Below the pieces are notes generated by a model that was given only the letters and a program-made list of their open reading frames with translations, was not told the origin of the DNA and did not search any database. Positions 1 through 11,098 of a DNA stretch of 64,000 nucleotides are shown here, piece by piece. The position numbers and the translations under genes were made by a program. Each line of letters begins with the position of its first letter. Position 1 is the first letter of the stretch. This DNA comes from Dryas octopetala (taxonomy: Eukaryota; Streptophyta; Magnoliopsida; Rosales; Rosaceae): positions 29,064,698 through 29,128,697 of the forward strand of contig OY992833.1 of assembly GCA_963921425.1 (NCBI GenBank), in the 5' to 3' direction.

Positions 1-2690
1 TATGAGTGGGATATTGTAAATTCTCAAAAACTCTTTCGCGGTTTCACCTATCTAGATTGAATCCAAAATCTCATTCCAAAGAGAGGAAATGAGAGCACAT
101 TAGCTGCATCCAATGAAGCTGGAAATCTCTGTTTTCTGTTTTGGGTACAATATGCGTCAAATTAAGTAATATTACAAAATGAAGATATATAGTTGCAAAA
201 AATTATTCAAATTTCAAACATGAATCATGGGAGATAGCTAGCTAGCTTCCTTGAAATGACAGCAAAATCAAATGGACCCCAAGTCCCCAACAAGAATATT
301 GGAAGCACTTTTCTGTTTTCTTAAACCATGTAGCAATCAATAACGTGTATATAGATTTAAGAAGCCATACATATATGATAGTAATATAGTATGGCGAAGA
401 CAGGTCTCGATGTTCACGGTTGATACACCCTCGTGTGCATGAAGGTTGATACACCCTCGTGTGCATGAAGGTTGATACACGTGAACAGTAGACTATAGAG
501 CATAGCACAGTACCCAATGCGGCCTCAAAAAGCGGGCTCTGGAATCTGAATAATAAGAAAACAGGCAGAAGAGGCCCAGTTGTCTCTCTCTGACTGACCC
601 AATAGAGTGAAATCCATGTGCTTTCCTTCTTTCACCGCCCACCGGAACACACTGGTTATTGGTACACCCTCGTATACGCTGGCACTGCTCAACCAATCAG
701 GTGACGCCACTTGATGCGTGTCGTACACCGTATAAAAACTGGAGGAATCTTGCACAGCCACGTGGCGGATTGCTATTGACTGGGATCTGTGAATTGTCAT
801 TTGTTTGGATACAGAGATTCCAACCATGCAATGTATCCAGACGCCGGCCAACCGGTGTGGCTCTACGTTATGGGTTTTCGGTTTTCCATTACTCATTAGT
901 TTGTCCGTGATATTATTATCTGAATTCGGACCAATGAATGTGGCACATAATATATTCCAAATCAAAGCGTGGCAGGCTTATGAGCTTATCATTATATTTT
1001 AATTTTAAATACTCAACGCTTCTGGAGCCAAATTTAACAGATAATTACAAGATATTCTTTCTTTTTCCTCGCGAAAAAATACTTTTCTTTTCCTCTTAAG
1101 TCTTAACACACAATTGAATTGATACGTTATTGTGTATTTGTGCACCTGTTTTATCGCGTTCAATTTGCATGGTGATAGTCAAACAAGGAAGTCAATGCGA
1201 CAGCATTCGGTTTTTTAAAAAACAAGAAAATAGAAAAAGAAAAAAAGATCAGAAAATAATGAGAATAGAAATGATAAATGTTAGAGACTTATAGAAGAGA
1301 GAAATTAAATGTATACGAACTCATGTACAAGATACAAAATAAAAATAAAAAACCAGCAATAATTTCAAGTAGCTAGTTTTTGTTTTATATACTCTTTCCA
1401 TTTTATGTTTTACCTCTCTTATACTCTCTATCACTCGTATCTTCCTCAATTTTTACTCTTTTCTATCATATATATATTTTAAAATTATTAATTAAGATAA
1501 TGGAGAAAATAGAAATATTATGATACATATGGTCATACCCTAAAAAGAAGGTATAAACTTTAGTAGAAATTGTAGAATGCATGATGTCAAGATGTCGAAT
1601 AGGAAAAATTTTATCTATCATTATGTTGTAGCGATATAGTATTTTTTGAAAAAGAGAGATAAAAATAAGAAATGAGAGAAAGAAAGAGAGAAAGAAAATA
1701 AAAAAAAAGAAAGAGCCAATAAAAAGAAAAGATATAAATACCATATGGTATTAGGAATAATAAGTTCTTCTCTGTGGGATAATATCCATCTCCACGACTC
1801 CACTTGTATTAAAAAACTTTAGTGAATTAATAGGGATAATGACGCCAGGTCAGATAAAGTTAGCTCCATGGTCAGTGGCCAGCATCACGTGTAGAGTGCA
1901 GTCTTTGGGGATTAGTTGACCGCATGATGATGATGATCAACGATGCTGATGACTCAGCACTTGCAGTGTCTCTCTGCAGTCATGCCACAGAGCATATAGG
2001 TAAACAGCTCTTAAGCCGCGACCGCCCTCAACGTCCCATGTGCCGTCTCGCACGTACTCACTTCTTTATATATTCATGTGCCTGCAGAGTGCAGGCCCTA
2101 TCTAATTTCAATTAATGTTAATTAAACCCCGCTTAATAACCCAGTCCATACGGTTATGGGTGAAGTGTCTTATTTAATATTTGATTTGATTTATTGTTGC
2201 TCTAATATCACCGTCCCGTGGCCCCAAGGGAAAAATTTATTTCCATTTTATTTAAAATCTTTGTACTTATCTAGTTATGATTAAAATCGTTGATACTACT
2301 TGGCCAAAAAAAATCGTTGATACTACCGTCTAGTTCATCATTATTTTTAATATATTTCCTTTTCCTTTCAATTTTCGGGTTTTTGTTGTTTGTCTTGACT
2401 GGTTTTATTTCTTTTACTATAAGTTGTTCAACAATTATTAAGAGTCCCTTTGACATTATTTTTAAAATTGCTAAAAACACTTTTAGATTAATAGAAACGA
2501 TTTTGATAATGTTTGATAAAAATAAATAAAAGTATTTTTTGATTATAAAAGTGCTTTTAAAAAGTATTTTCTCTCATGAAAAATACTACACGATAATAAA
2601 TATAGATAATAGAAGCAAGTCTTGTGATATTAGTTGATATGATAAATAAAAGGCAATATTAGAGTTGTGAACTTATATTTCTTGAGATTT
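1..2690. other. AT-rich intergenic region, no supported gene
   Basis: No reading frame here has a domain, a plausible splice structure or sustained coding character. Visible content: a 26-bp tandem repeat at 418-486, low-complexity A/T and GA tracts at 1200-1760, and a less AT-rich patch at about 1840-2110 with a CACGTG G-box (1886-1891), a TGACTCA motif (1950-1956) and a TATA-like stretch (about 2066-2073). A 16-bp direct repeat (aaatcgttgatactac) occurs twice near 2284 and 2311. The patch could be a promoter or the remains of one, but nothing convincing follows it. Confidence 0.6.
418..486. repeat. 26-bp tandem repeat, 2.6 copies
   Basis: The unit begins ggttgatacaccctcgtgtg and repeats exactly at 418-443 and 444-469; a third copy breaks off after about 11 bases. 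The array is bracketed by tgttcac (411-417) and its inverse gtgaaca (about 480-486), so the whole block can also fold back on itself. A related string (ggtacaccctcgtatacg) lies near 660. Confidence 0.85.
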
Positions 2691-2696
2691 AAATTT

Positions 2697-3303
2697 GAGT
2701 TTGCTATTTACACACCATTTTTTTTCTTTTTGCACATTTTTTTTTAAATGAAAAATCAGTACAAAAAGATACAAACACCATTCTCTCCTCTCTTCCTTCT
2801 CTGCAAACACACATCCCTTGCGCCCTCCCCCTTCCTTTCTCTTCCCTCCTCCTCCTTCCTCCTTCCTCCTTCCTCCCCCCGCCACCCCCTCCTTCTTCCC
2901 CTCCCTCTGCGACCCACCGCCTCTGCCAAACCCAACCCACCTCATCTTTCTCTCTCCCTGAAACCCAACCCAAGCTTCTTTCGTTTCCCCCCCACGACCA
3001 ACCCACCCCGGTGACCACCCCTCAACATTTTCCCAAAAAAAAAATGTAGCTGCAAATTTTTTGTAAGAGAGAAAGAGGAGGGCTGGGTTGATGGGTCTGG
3101 GAGGGCGCATAGGAGGGGGAGGGGGAGGAAGGAGGAGGAAAGAGAAAGGAAGGGGGAGGGTGCATAAGTTGTGTGTTTGCAGAGAAGGAAGAGAGGAGAG
3201 AAAGAAGGAGAGATAAGGGTGTTTGTGTTTTTTTGTATTTATTTTTTTATTTTTTTTAAAGAAGAGTGTGCAAAAAAAAAAAAGTGTGCAAATAACAGCC
3301 CTC
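2697..3303. mobile_element. Foldback (MITE-like) element with long inverted arms
   Basis: Two long arms are imperfect inverse complements. The left begins near ttgctatttacacacc (2701) and the right ends near gtgtgcaaataacagccc (about 3284-3301). Inside, ctctcctctcttccttctct (about 2781-2800) is matched by its inverse at about 3181-3200, and both arms carry the same pyrimidine/purine-rich tract. The element is about 0.6 kb with no coding capacity. Size and long terminal inverted repeats suggest a non-autonomous DNA transposon, perhaps Mutator-like. Flanks are A/T-rich and similar (ttaaatttgag versus ttaaaatttgac), but a clean target-site duplication is not proven. Edges are approximate. Confidence 0.75.
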
Positions 3304-3545
3304 TTAAAATTTGACACTAATATTAGGATTTATTAGACTTAAAAAAATTAAGTTATTAAGAGACAATCAACAATATGTGCGAGTTACCTCACACAAGTAA
3401 CAAATGTCCACTAAATAACATATATTTGGGTTTTACCAATTAAGAGGCTGAGAGCCAATATAGTTGGTGTGCCTCAAATTGAATAATTCACATACTAGTT
3501 GTGAGCACATCTAATTAGGTATAAAAAGGTAAAAAGAAAAAATGG

Positions 3546-3975
3546 TTTTTTTTCATATTTAGTACCTAAATTTTGACTATTGTCTCAATGTGGTACCTAA
3601 ACTTTTATTTGTCCCAATTGAGTACCTAAACTTTTATTTTGTGTCTAATAGGTACCAAAATAAATTTATGTTAAAATTGTCAACAAAAGTTAGGGGCAAT
3701 ATAGTCACTTCAAAAAATTTATATTTTAATTATAATTTTTTATTTTTTTTGTTTGTTGTGTGTTTTTTTTATAATAATTTTAAACATATAAAGAAAATAA
3801 TTAAAATATACTTTGACTATATTGCACCTAAATTTTGTTGACAATTTTAACAGAAATTTATTTTGGTACCTATTAGACACAAAATAAAAGTTTAGGTACT
3901 CAATTGGGACAAATAAAAGTTTAGGTACCACATTAAAACAATGGTCAAAGTTTAGGTACTAAATATGAAATAAAC
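3546..3975. mobile_element. Foldback (MITE-like) element with near-identical arms
   Basis: A near-perfect inverted repeat of about 180 bp per arm around an AT-rich centre at about 3760. The left arm starts near tttcatatttagtacctaaa and the right arm ends with its inverse. The arms are so alike that each encodes almost the same short peptide (beginning MVPKLLFVPIEYLNF), one on the plus strand from 3590 and one on the minus strand from 3931; these are not genes. An A-rich string (aaagaaaaa) lies on both sides and may be a 9-bp target duplication, but it is low complexity. High arm identity suggests recent insertion or arm-to-arm gene conversion. Confidence 0.85.
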
Positions 3976-5460
3976 CCAAAGAAAAAGTAAATATCGGAGG
4001 TTGGACAACATTTATTGCAAGTTGTATTTATGTGTATATTTTTTCCTTAATGTTCTAATGTCTCAAAATGTTTTTAAATCATATTCAATTATTCATAGAT
4101 AATTAATTTTATTTTTTAAGATTTAGATTATCTACTAATCTTTGTGTGTTGATTTAAAATTATGTTAGTGTAGACTCGTAATTAGAACCAGTCATCTTTT
4201 AGAACATTTGTTAAAGGTCATCTCTACAAATTGTAACCAAATAAAAAATCGTTTAGTTATGTAATTATTTTTGAATACACTAATAATATGTTTATTTTAC
4301 AATAGTGTCATGACAAAATAATTTTCATATTAGTTAATTTTTTTATAAAAATAAATTTTTAAAAATAATCTAAAATATGAATGGTTTTGATCATGAATCT
4401 ACACTATAAAATAATGTAATTTTAATTAACAAGAATGAGATTAGCAAACTAGATTTATTAGATTTAATCATTTTGCAATAAGATATTTTTTTAGATTTTG
4501 AACTCGACAATTTGATGATAAACTAGTAGACCAACCATCTGTGTCCATCTATACTAATACAGTAATACTATACTGAATAAAAATAGAAAATAACAAAGTA
4601 AATACAATTAAACGGTGGGATTAGCCCACCCAAAATCAACGGTCCTACTAGCCTACTTGGCCCCACTAATTTCCATGATGGAGGGGAATTTTATTACACT
4701 CTCGCATCAGGGGCAGCGTTGGTATTTCACATTCCAATGCCGGGGTCAATTAAGCCCAATGAATATTTAATAGCAAGTGTTGTGACCATGGGTGGGCTTG
4801 AGAGATTCGTCGATCGGATCTCGGATCGGCACAGAAGTCGTAAAAACTAAATTTAATTACTTTGATAATTGTCTCGGTAAATAAATATATTATTATTTTT
4901 TTATTTTTTAAAAATATAAAATATGGGTTAACTTCATATTTTTTTAGGGTATAAAATAAAATTTATAAAGACTATATATTAAGTTTTAATTTTAAAATTT
5001 CGGACGTCCAAAATTTTAAAGTTAAAATTTAATATAAAACTGACAAATCACAATTTAATGAATAAATAAAAATACATTACAAAATACTTAAAAATGATTG
5101 CTGACTGCTTGGTGCTTGATATGCTTGAAAAAAATAAAAAATAAAATAATAATTATAATATTATTAGATTTTAATTAAAATTTTAAAAATTATAAGGCTT
5201 TATTTAATAAATTATAAGATTAAATGACGAAAGTCTCCCGATCCAAAAACCTCTCGTTTGCTTCCATGACCTATTTGACGGTGACAAATGCCATGTCATC
5301 ACTCAGTCCCTTATCTCCATGTCACCATCGCCCATTGCTCCCCCAACACGATCACCAAGGCCCATTTTGATCGGACGGCCCACGCTTCACCAGGAGGGAG
5401 TCCGACCCCCGATCCAGCGGCCCATATTACGTGTTCTAGAGTCTTCGAATCTCACACACA
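3976..5460. other. AT-rich intergenic region ending in the PI4K promoter
   Basis: Strongly AT-rich to about 5230 with no coding signal. From about 5240 base composition shifts towards GC and short GA tracts, as expected for the promoter and leader of the PI4K-gamma gene that follows. No clear TATA box was found near 5400-5460. Confidence 0.6.
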
Positions 5461-5807
5461 GGAGCAATGAGCGAGAGAGAGAGAGAGGGTGGTCACCTTC
5501 TAACCGGGGTTGGTTTCTTAACCCAACCTTACGCGCTGAGTTAAAGAACGAGGCTGCGAGAGAGAGAGAGAGAAGCCACAGACAAGAGACTCAGAGAGCA
5601 AGAAGAAGAAGAAGAAGAAGGAACAAACAGAGAGGGTTTTGTGAGTCAACTTGGTCGACTCTCTCTTCCCTTGATAACCTTTCGGGACTCGGTCCGTTGT
5701 TCATCCTTTGATTCTTAGTCAAATTTCAAGGGGCTTTGGGCTTATTAGAGTTCGTCTCGTCGTTTGGGAGCGTCTCGGATTGTTCCTCTTCCAGATCTCA
5801 CATTCTG

Positions 5808-6374
5808 GTGAGTCTCTACCTCCGAACTCGTCTGATTAGGGCTCTTCCATAGCTCACCAATGTTCAAATTTCGTTCTTCATTGTCAGTTCCTATTCTATT
5901 TTGCCTTATTATCGCCATTTTTATCTTGTATTTTATTTTCTACTCTGAGATCGAATTGAATGTATTTTTGGATTCACTGTTTTGGACTTTTGGGCGCAAA
6001 AATTGAAAAATTTCAGTTTCAGTGACTCGAATTTATAGTTTGTTACGTTACTGATTAGTTATTGAGAGAGTTTCGTAATTAAGTCCTCAATAATTCATAT
6101 GAATGATCTAAATTTGGACCTCATAACTTAAGAGTGCATTAATCTCTATAATTCCAACATTTTGTGCTATGCATGCGTAAGGATTAAATCAATGAATTAG
6201 TGTGTATATTGGATTTTTCAGGTTATGGATTCTTTTTTTTATTATGTCTATTTATTTCAAGTCAAATGAAGTGAACTGCTATTTGTATTTGATTCACTCT
6301 TTGTGCTGTGTAGTATATTATTATCCAGTGGAAATAATTAATGTAATGTCTGACTGTTACATTCTCTGTTGCAG
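5808..6374 (+). other. Intron in the 5' leader of the PI4K-gamma gene
   Basis: A good donor (CTG/gtgagt at 5808) and acceptor (ctgttgcag/A ending at 6374) bracket a 567-base T-rich stretch with no coding character. Upstream sequence (about 5460-5807) is GA/CT-rich like a plant leader. The coding region itself is one exon, so the leader intron is the gene's only predicted intron. Inferred from splice signals and base composition. Confidence 0.6.
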
Positions 6375-6415
6375 ATTTCTTATCTTTTAGTGTCTTGGAA
6401 GTGGCTCCTCACCCA

Positions 6416-6640
6416 ATGGAGCGTTGAGCTTCAGCATCTCGTTCTCAGTCTCCATTCGTTTTTCATGCTTTTTGTGATCTGAGAATCTTGGTTGGGTTTC
6501 AAAGTCCTGCTCTTTACCAATTAATGATCGATTGGGACCGATTTTTCTACTTGTTCTGTCTTCGGCAGCTTTGGAGCTTGGCACCTTTGGGGGAGGGGAG
6601 AAGCTCTCTTCTACTGCCACCTCTTTTGCTGGCTGCTTAA
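6416..6640 (+). promoter_or_regulatory. Three upstream ORFs in the PI4K-gamma leader
   Basis: After the leader intron the 5' UTR holds three ATG-stop units before the main ATG at 6662: 6416-6427 (3 codons), 6465-6482 (5 codons) and 6524-6640 (38 codons). The last has a hydrophobic leucine-rich C-terminal end (PPLLLAA just before the stop) and ends 21 bases before the main start. Such uORFs usually lower translation of the main frame; whether the 38-residue peptide matters is unknown. Confidence 0.55.
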
Positions 6641-6661
6641 ACTGTCACTTCTCCTTGCTTT

Positions 6662-8584
6662 ATGTCTCGTAATCTAGACAGCCCTGTACAGACCCAAATG
6701 GCAGTGACATTGTTTAACAGCCCCCTCAGTGGGGAGTACCATGGAAGCAAGAGAATGGAAGGGAAGCAGTCCACTGGCAGGAGGCGAGTTTTTGTGCAAA
6801 CTGATACTGGATGTGTCTTGGGGATGGATTTGGATCGCAGTGATAATGTCCATACTGTGAAGAGGAGGTTGCAGATTGCTCTCAATGTCCCAACCGATGA
6901 GAGCTCGTTGACATTTGGGGATATGGTGTTGAAGAACGATCTTAGTGCAGTTCGAAATGATTCCCCTCTCCTTCTTACACGGAACATTATGCATCGAAGC
7001 TCGTCAACTCCCTGTCTATCACCTACTGGGAGGGATCTACAGCAGAGAGATCGGAGTGGTCCAATAGAGATATTGGGGAATTTAGATCAGTTTGCTGGAA
7101 CAAAGCAATTGGTCAAGGACATTAAGAAGGCCATTAAGATGGGAGTTGATCCAATTCCTGTTCATAGTGGGCTTGGAGGTGCATACTATTTTAGGAACAG
7201 CAGAGGTGAGAGCGTAGCAATAGTGAAGCCAACTGATGAAGAGCCTTTTGCACCGAACAACCCCAAAGGCTTTGTTGGTAAAGCTCTTGGGCAACCGGGT
7301 TTGAAGCGTTCGGTGCGGGTTGGGGAGACTGGGTTCAGAGAAGTCGCAGCTTTCCTGCTGGACAAAGGTAACTTTGCAAATGTGCCTCCCACTGCCTTGG
7401 TGAAGATCACTCACTCAATCTTTAACATAAATGATGGGGTGAATGGGAACAAGGTTCAGAAGAAGCAGCTGGTTAGCAAGATTGCATCTTGCCAACAATT
7501 CATACAGCATGATTTTGATGCCAGTGATCATGGGACCTCCAGCTTTCCCGTATCTGCTGTGCATCGAATAGGGATATTAGACATTAGGATTTTTAACACT
7601 GACAGGCATGCAGGGAACCTTTTAGTTCGGAAACTTGATGGTGTTGGGAGGTTTGGTCAAGTGGATCTCATTCCAATTGATCATGGCCTTTGCTTGCCAG
7701 AAACTTTGGAGGATCCATATTTTGAGTGGATTCATTGGCCTCAGGCTTCTATTCCATTCTCAGATGATGAGCTTGAGTACATAGCAAAACTTAACCCACT
7801 TGAGGATTGTGACATGCTACGAAGGGAGCTCCCCATGATTCGAGAGGCTTGTCTCAGGGTTTTGGTTCTCTGCACCATCTTCCTCAAGGAGTCTGCTGCA
7901 TTTGGTCTCTGTCTTGCTGAAATAGGTGAGATGATGAGTAGGGAATTTCGTAGTGGTGAAGAGGAGCCCAGTGAACTTGAGGTAATTTGTATGGAGGCTA
8001 GGAGGATGGTAGCAGAGAGGGAGGTTTTATCTCCCAAGTCTGATTTGGGAGTCGAGGAGTTCCTATTTGACATTGACTGCGAGGATGCAGACTTAGACTT
8101 AAACTTAAAACTTGCAGCAGATGATTATGTGACCGGGGCACCTTTTCAATTTGGAAATGGCAGTGGGCATGGCCGCTCTCCTCTCTCTAGACTTGAAGAA
8201 AGCATTGAGGAGGAAGAGGACAGTGAAGGAGAAGAGCAAGCGGCGTTAGCGAGTCTGCCAGCTCCTGAAAGGATCCCAACAGTTTCCAAGCTTTCTATGT
8301 CGCTGAAGAATACAAGTTTGAGTGAGAAGAGCCACCTGAAATATACAGGATCAAAAGCAGAAAATGGATACGTGGCAAATACATCATCGGGACACAGGAG
8401 TGCGAATGAGCAGCTTCCTGCAAGCATGAGCTTTGTGAAGCTGGCTGACATGAATGAGGATGATTGGACCTTGTTTCTAGAGAAGTTTCAAGAGTTGCTG
8501 TACCCAGCATTTGCAAAACGGAATTCTGTCACCCTAGGTCAGAGGCAGAGACTACAGAGGCTTGGTACTTCGTGCCAGTTTTGA
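6662..8584 (+). CDS. Phosphatidylinositol 4-kinase gamma (ubiquitin-like domain type)
   Basis: Single-exon 640-residue protein of the plant type-II PI4K gamma family (PI4K-gamma 4/5/6/7 group). A ubiquitin-like domain lies at about residues 38-110. The PI3/4-kinase fold follows at about 155-430: a glycine-rich loop (GGAYYFRNSRGE) followed by VAIVKP with the likely ATP-binding lysine, the catalytic NTDRHAGNLL, and IDHGLCLP in the DFG position. A long acidic, serine-rich C-terminal region ends in a short conserved segment (WTLFLEKFQELLYPAF). Arabidopsis PI4K-gamma 4 and 7 are reported to act as protein kinases on ubiquitin-pathway partners rather than as lipid kinases, so the lipid activity suggested by the name is uncertain. 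The ATG at 6662 is the first in frame; the leader has an intron and three uORFs. Confidence 0.95.
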   Translation: MSRNLDSPVQTQMAVTLFNSPLSGEYHGSKRMEGKQSTGRRRVFVQTDTGCVLGMDLDRSDNVHTVKRRLQIALNVPTDESSLTFGDMVLKNDLSAVRNDSPLLLTRNIMHRSSSTPCLSPTGRDLQQRDRSGPIEILGNLDQFAGTKQLVKDIKKAIKMGVDPIPVHSGLGGAYYFRNSRGESVAIVKPTDEEPFAPNNPKGFVGKALGQPGLKRSVRVGETGFREVAAFLLDKGNFANVPPTALVKITHSIFNINDGVNGNKVQKKQLVSKIASCQQFIQHDFDASDHGTSSFPVSAVHRIGILDIRIFNTDRHAGNLLVRKLDGVGRFGQVDLIPIDHGLCLPETLEDPYFEWIHWPQASIPFSDDELEYIAKLNPLEDCDMLRRELPMIREACLRVLVLCTIFLKESAAFGLCLAEIGEMMSREFRSGEEEPSELEVICMEARRMVAEREVLSPKSDLGVEEFLFDIDCEDADLDLNLKLAADDYVTGAPFQFGNGSGHGRSPLSRLEESIEEEEDSEGEEQAALASLPAPERIPTVSKLSMSLKNTSLSEKSHLKYTGSKAENGYVANTSSGHRSANEQLPASMSFVKLADMNEDDWTLFLEKFQELLYPAFAKRNSVTLGQRQRLQRLGTSCQF

Positions 8585-11098
8585 GATTGAGGCAGCAATG
8601 CGTGGTGCTGTGATAGAGCTGACTAAAGTCGAACAATAAGATTAGTAGGTTTGTGGGAGTGAAGGTTTGTTACTTTCTTAAGATAGATTTCGGTTTATGG
8701 ATTTCTTCCTTGAAGGTGTTGTAGTGATGAGTGAGTGTAGGAGGAACTTCTGTAAATATTCTTGGCATCGGCTGACCGATGAGCTGTATTTCTTGTTTTA
8801 CGTTTTGTTTTGATTTTTTTTCTTCTTTCACTCCTTTATGGATGTGTTTGATAAATAATGCTGTAGAATGAAATCAAGAAAAAGAAGTTTATGTAAATAG
8901 AGAACTCTGTTTCTTCGCATTGTTTCTAATTCCTTGTTTATCCATTTGCATTTTCTTGAGAAGCTAGTGTTTTGTACATGAATTCAATTGATAAAAGTAT
9001 CTGAATTACTTTAGCCTAACAAAGCCAGGGTTTTTGTTTTTGATTTTTTTAATTTCCACCCTTTTGGGGATAGTCTACAGTCTTAGCTATGTGGATGATA
9101 ACACAGGGCATTGTGTGCTTCACATGACGTGTATCTGTGTTACAAAACATCAGGCTGCCATCCACAGTTTGAAGTTGCAGTCTATTATATCTCGCGGTCT
9201 CAATTTGAGGGGTTCAATCATGCTCATAACTCATAACTTTTATAATTAATTCATTTCGAAAAAGATACCACTCTGTTTATGTCATGGTTGTTGAAATGAA
9301 CAATATAGAAGAAGGATTACAAAGAAATTTTGTCGATGCTGACATAAATAGCAAAACAGATATTAGCAACCAACAAAGAAACATCACATGGAAAGGTCCC
9401 ACGTACGTACCATTTAGACTGAAATCAAATAATTTCTAGGTTGGCCTTTCAACTTCTGGCGAGGTCAATAGCAGTACACAATTTTTTTCTGTTTCCTTCT
9501 TTATTCGGCAGCAGATTGTTGTTTTGCCTGCTGTTTGCTTCAGTAAGCTCATGGGTTTTTACTGATTTTGTGGGTAGAGACAAAAATTTCGTAGATTGGA
9601 TTGAGACCAGTGAAGGAAATAAAGAGGTGCATTGAAATTTCAACTTCAAAGGGTACTTCATAAAAGTTACCTTAATTACGAACCATTGGTGGTGGGGTTT
9701 CACTTTCACTCTTAACAAAGTTCATATTGAACTTTATCTACAAAGAAGATAGACATTGGAGTTTGGTGAGGGTCTTCAAACTCTTCAACTAACAATCTTT
9801 GAGGGCAGTCAAGGGCTTCCCATTTTAGTTGATGGAATTGTTGTTGCTTAATTTGATCAGAGCCCACATGCATGAATGGATTAATATATTAATTATGTTA
9901 AAAATAAATATTGGTGTATGGACGTGTTAGCCTAATCTTGAACTTGAGCAGTTTTGTATTATATATTGTCACTTGTCTCTGGTGTGGGGGCTCCTCTGGC
10001 TACACTCCTCTAATGGTTTGCAATGCAAGACAAGAAGATGCTTGATGCATTCACAGTGCAGCAGAGACAGACAAAACGTGCGACTCGGACTTGTCTAGTT
10101 ATCCCCTTTCTAGTTATTACAACGATTTGAAGCAAAGGGGACTTGTCAAATTGACTCTGCTATTCACTTTAACACTCTGTGAAACTGGTATAAACTGTTA
10201 TCACTAAGGGACTCAAACTTTCTTACAGTTTAGAAAAATGTTTAACCACATGATATATAATCATTAATGAGAATGCCAAAATGCACTTGAAACTCCACGG
10301 GAAATCCAGTAGAGGTATACCCCATGAGGGATAAGTACTGCAGAAAATGACTAGGAAACATGGGAGTGCAGGACAGCTTCTTTGGGTCATTCACAATTTC
10401 AGTTCCTATTTCATTGTGACATATTATGTATCATCCTGTTAGTGGGTGCATGCCGTGCATCCGTGAATTTTTTCAACAAAGAGCTTTAGTTGTTGCAGAT
10501 GGGTTCATTTCCCCATGTTGAAAAACTTGTCACAGAATGAGAGCCTGTGAGGCAGATTTGAGACACATGCATTGTTGGGTGAACCCACAAGTATTATATG
10601 CTTGGTGCCTTTAATTGATGCTTGTACCGGCTGGCCTTATTGTGGCCAAGATGGGCTGGCCTAAGGATCAATTAGTCTAGTACAATGAAAAAAAGTCCAT
10701 GCATGGAATAGTTTGGGCCATGTCTAAGCCCCTCTAATCTTGCAGAATCCAGCCCACTTTCACTAGATTGATTGATGAATATGCAACATTCATGCAGTTG
10801 ACAAATGCCTCACTTATCAAAACAGAGCATATGCTTGTCATTCTTATTTAATTATCTTTACTATGATGTCTCTGCTGTACCAACCAAATAAATATTGCCC
10901 AAATTGTGAGGCTGGGGTTGTTGCACATGCATCACTTGATACTATTCCATGCACAAAAATAGAAAAATTAAAGATGAGCTGTGGAATCCAACTTGGATTC
11001 TATTCCATTTTAGGCACAACTTTATATAAATATTATTGAGTATGTTTATAATTGGTACATATACATATAAATATTAAAGATATATAATTTATGTTGGA
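8585..11098. other. Intergenic region: PI4K 3' end, then the glycosylase 3' end
   Basis: The first few hundred bases are T-rich and fit a plant 3' UTR and polyadenylation region. The rest is AT-rich with short reading frames that show no domain and no splice partners. The two neighbouring genes converge here, so no promoter is expected. No hairpin resembling a microRNA that I could recognise was found by eye. Confidence 0.55.

Noticed and set aside
418-486. Possible CRISPR-like array
   Set aside because: Direct tandem repeats without spacers, in a plant nuclear context.
525-965. 146-residue minus-strand open frame
   Set aside because: No domain, odd composition, and it overlaps the tandem-repeat neighbourhood; probably chance.
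2673-3317. 214-residue minus-strand open frame rich in Gly/Arg/Glu
   Set aside because: It lies wholly within the foldback element and reflects the GA-rich arm, not a protein gene.
5319-5711. 130-residue plus-strand open frame with Arg/Glu-rich low complexity
   Set aside because: It falls in the promoter and leader of PI4K-gamma; its Arg/Glu runs come from GA and AAG repeats.
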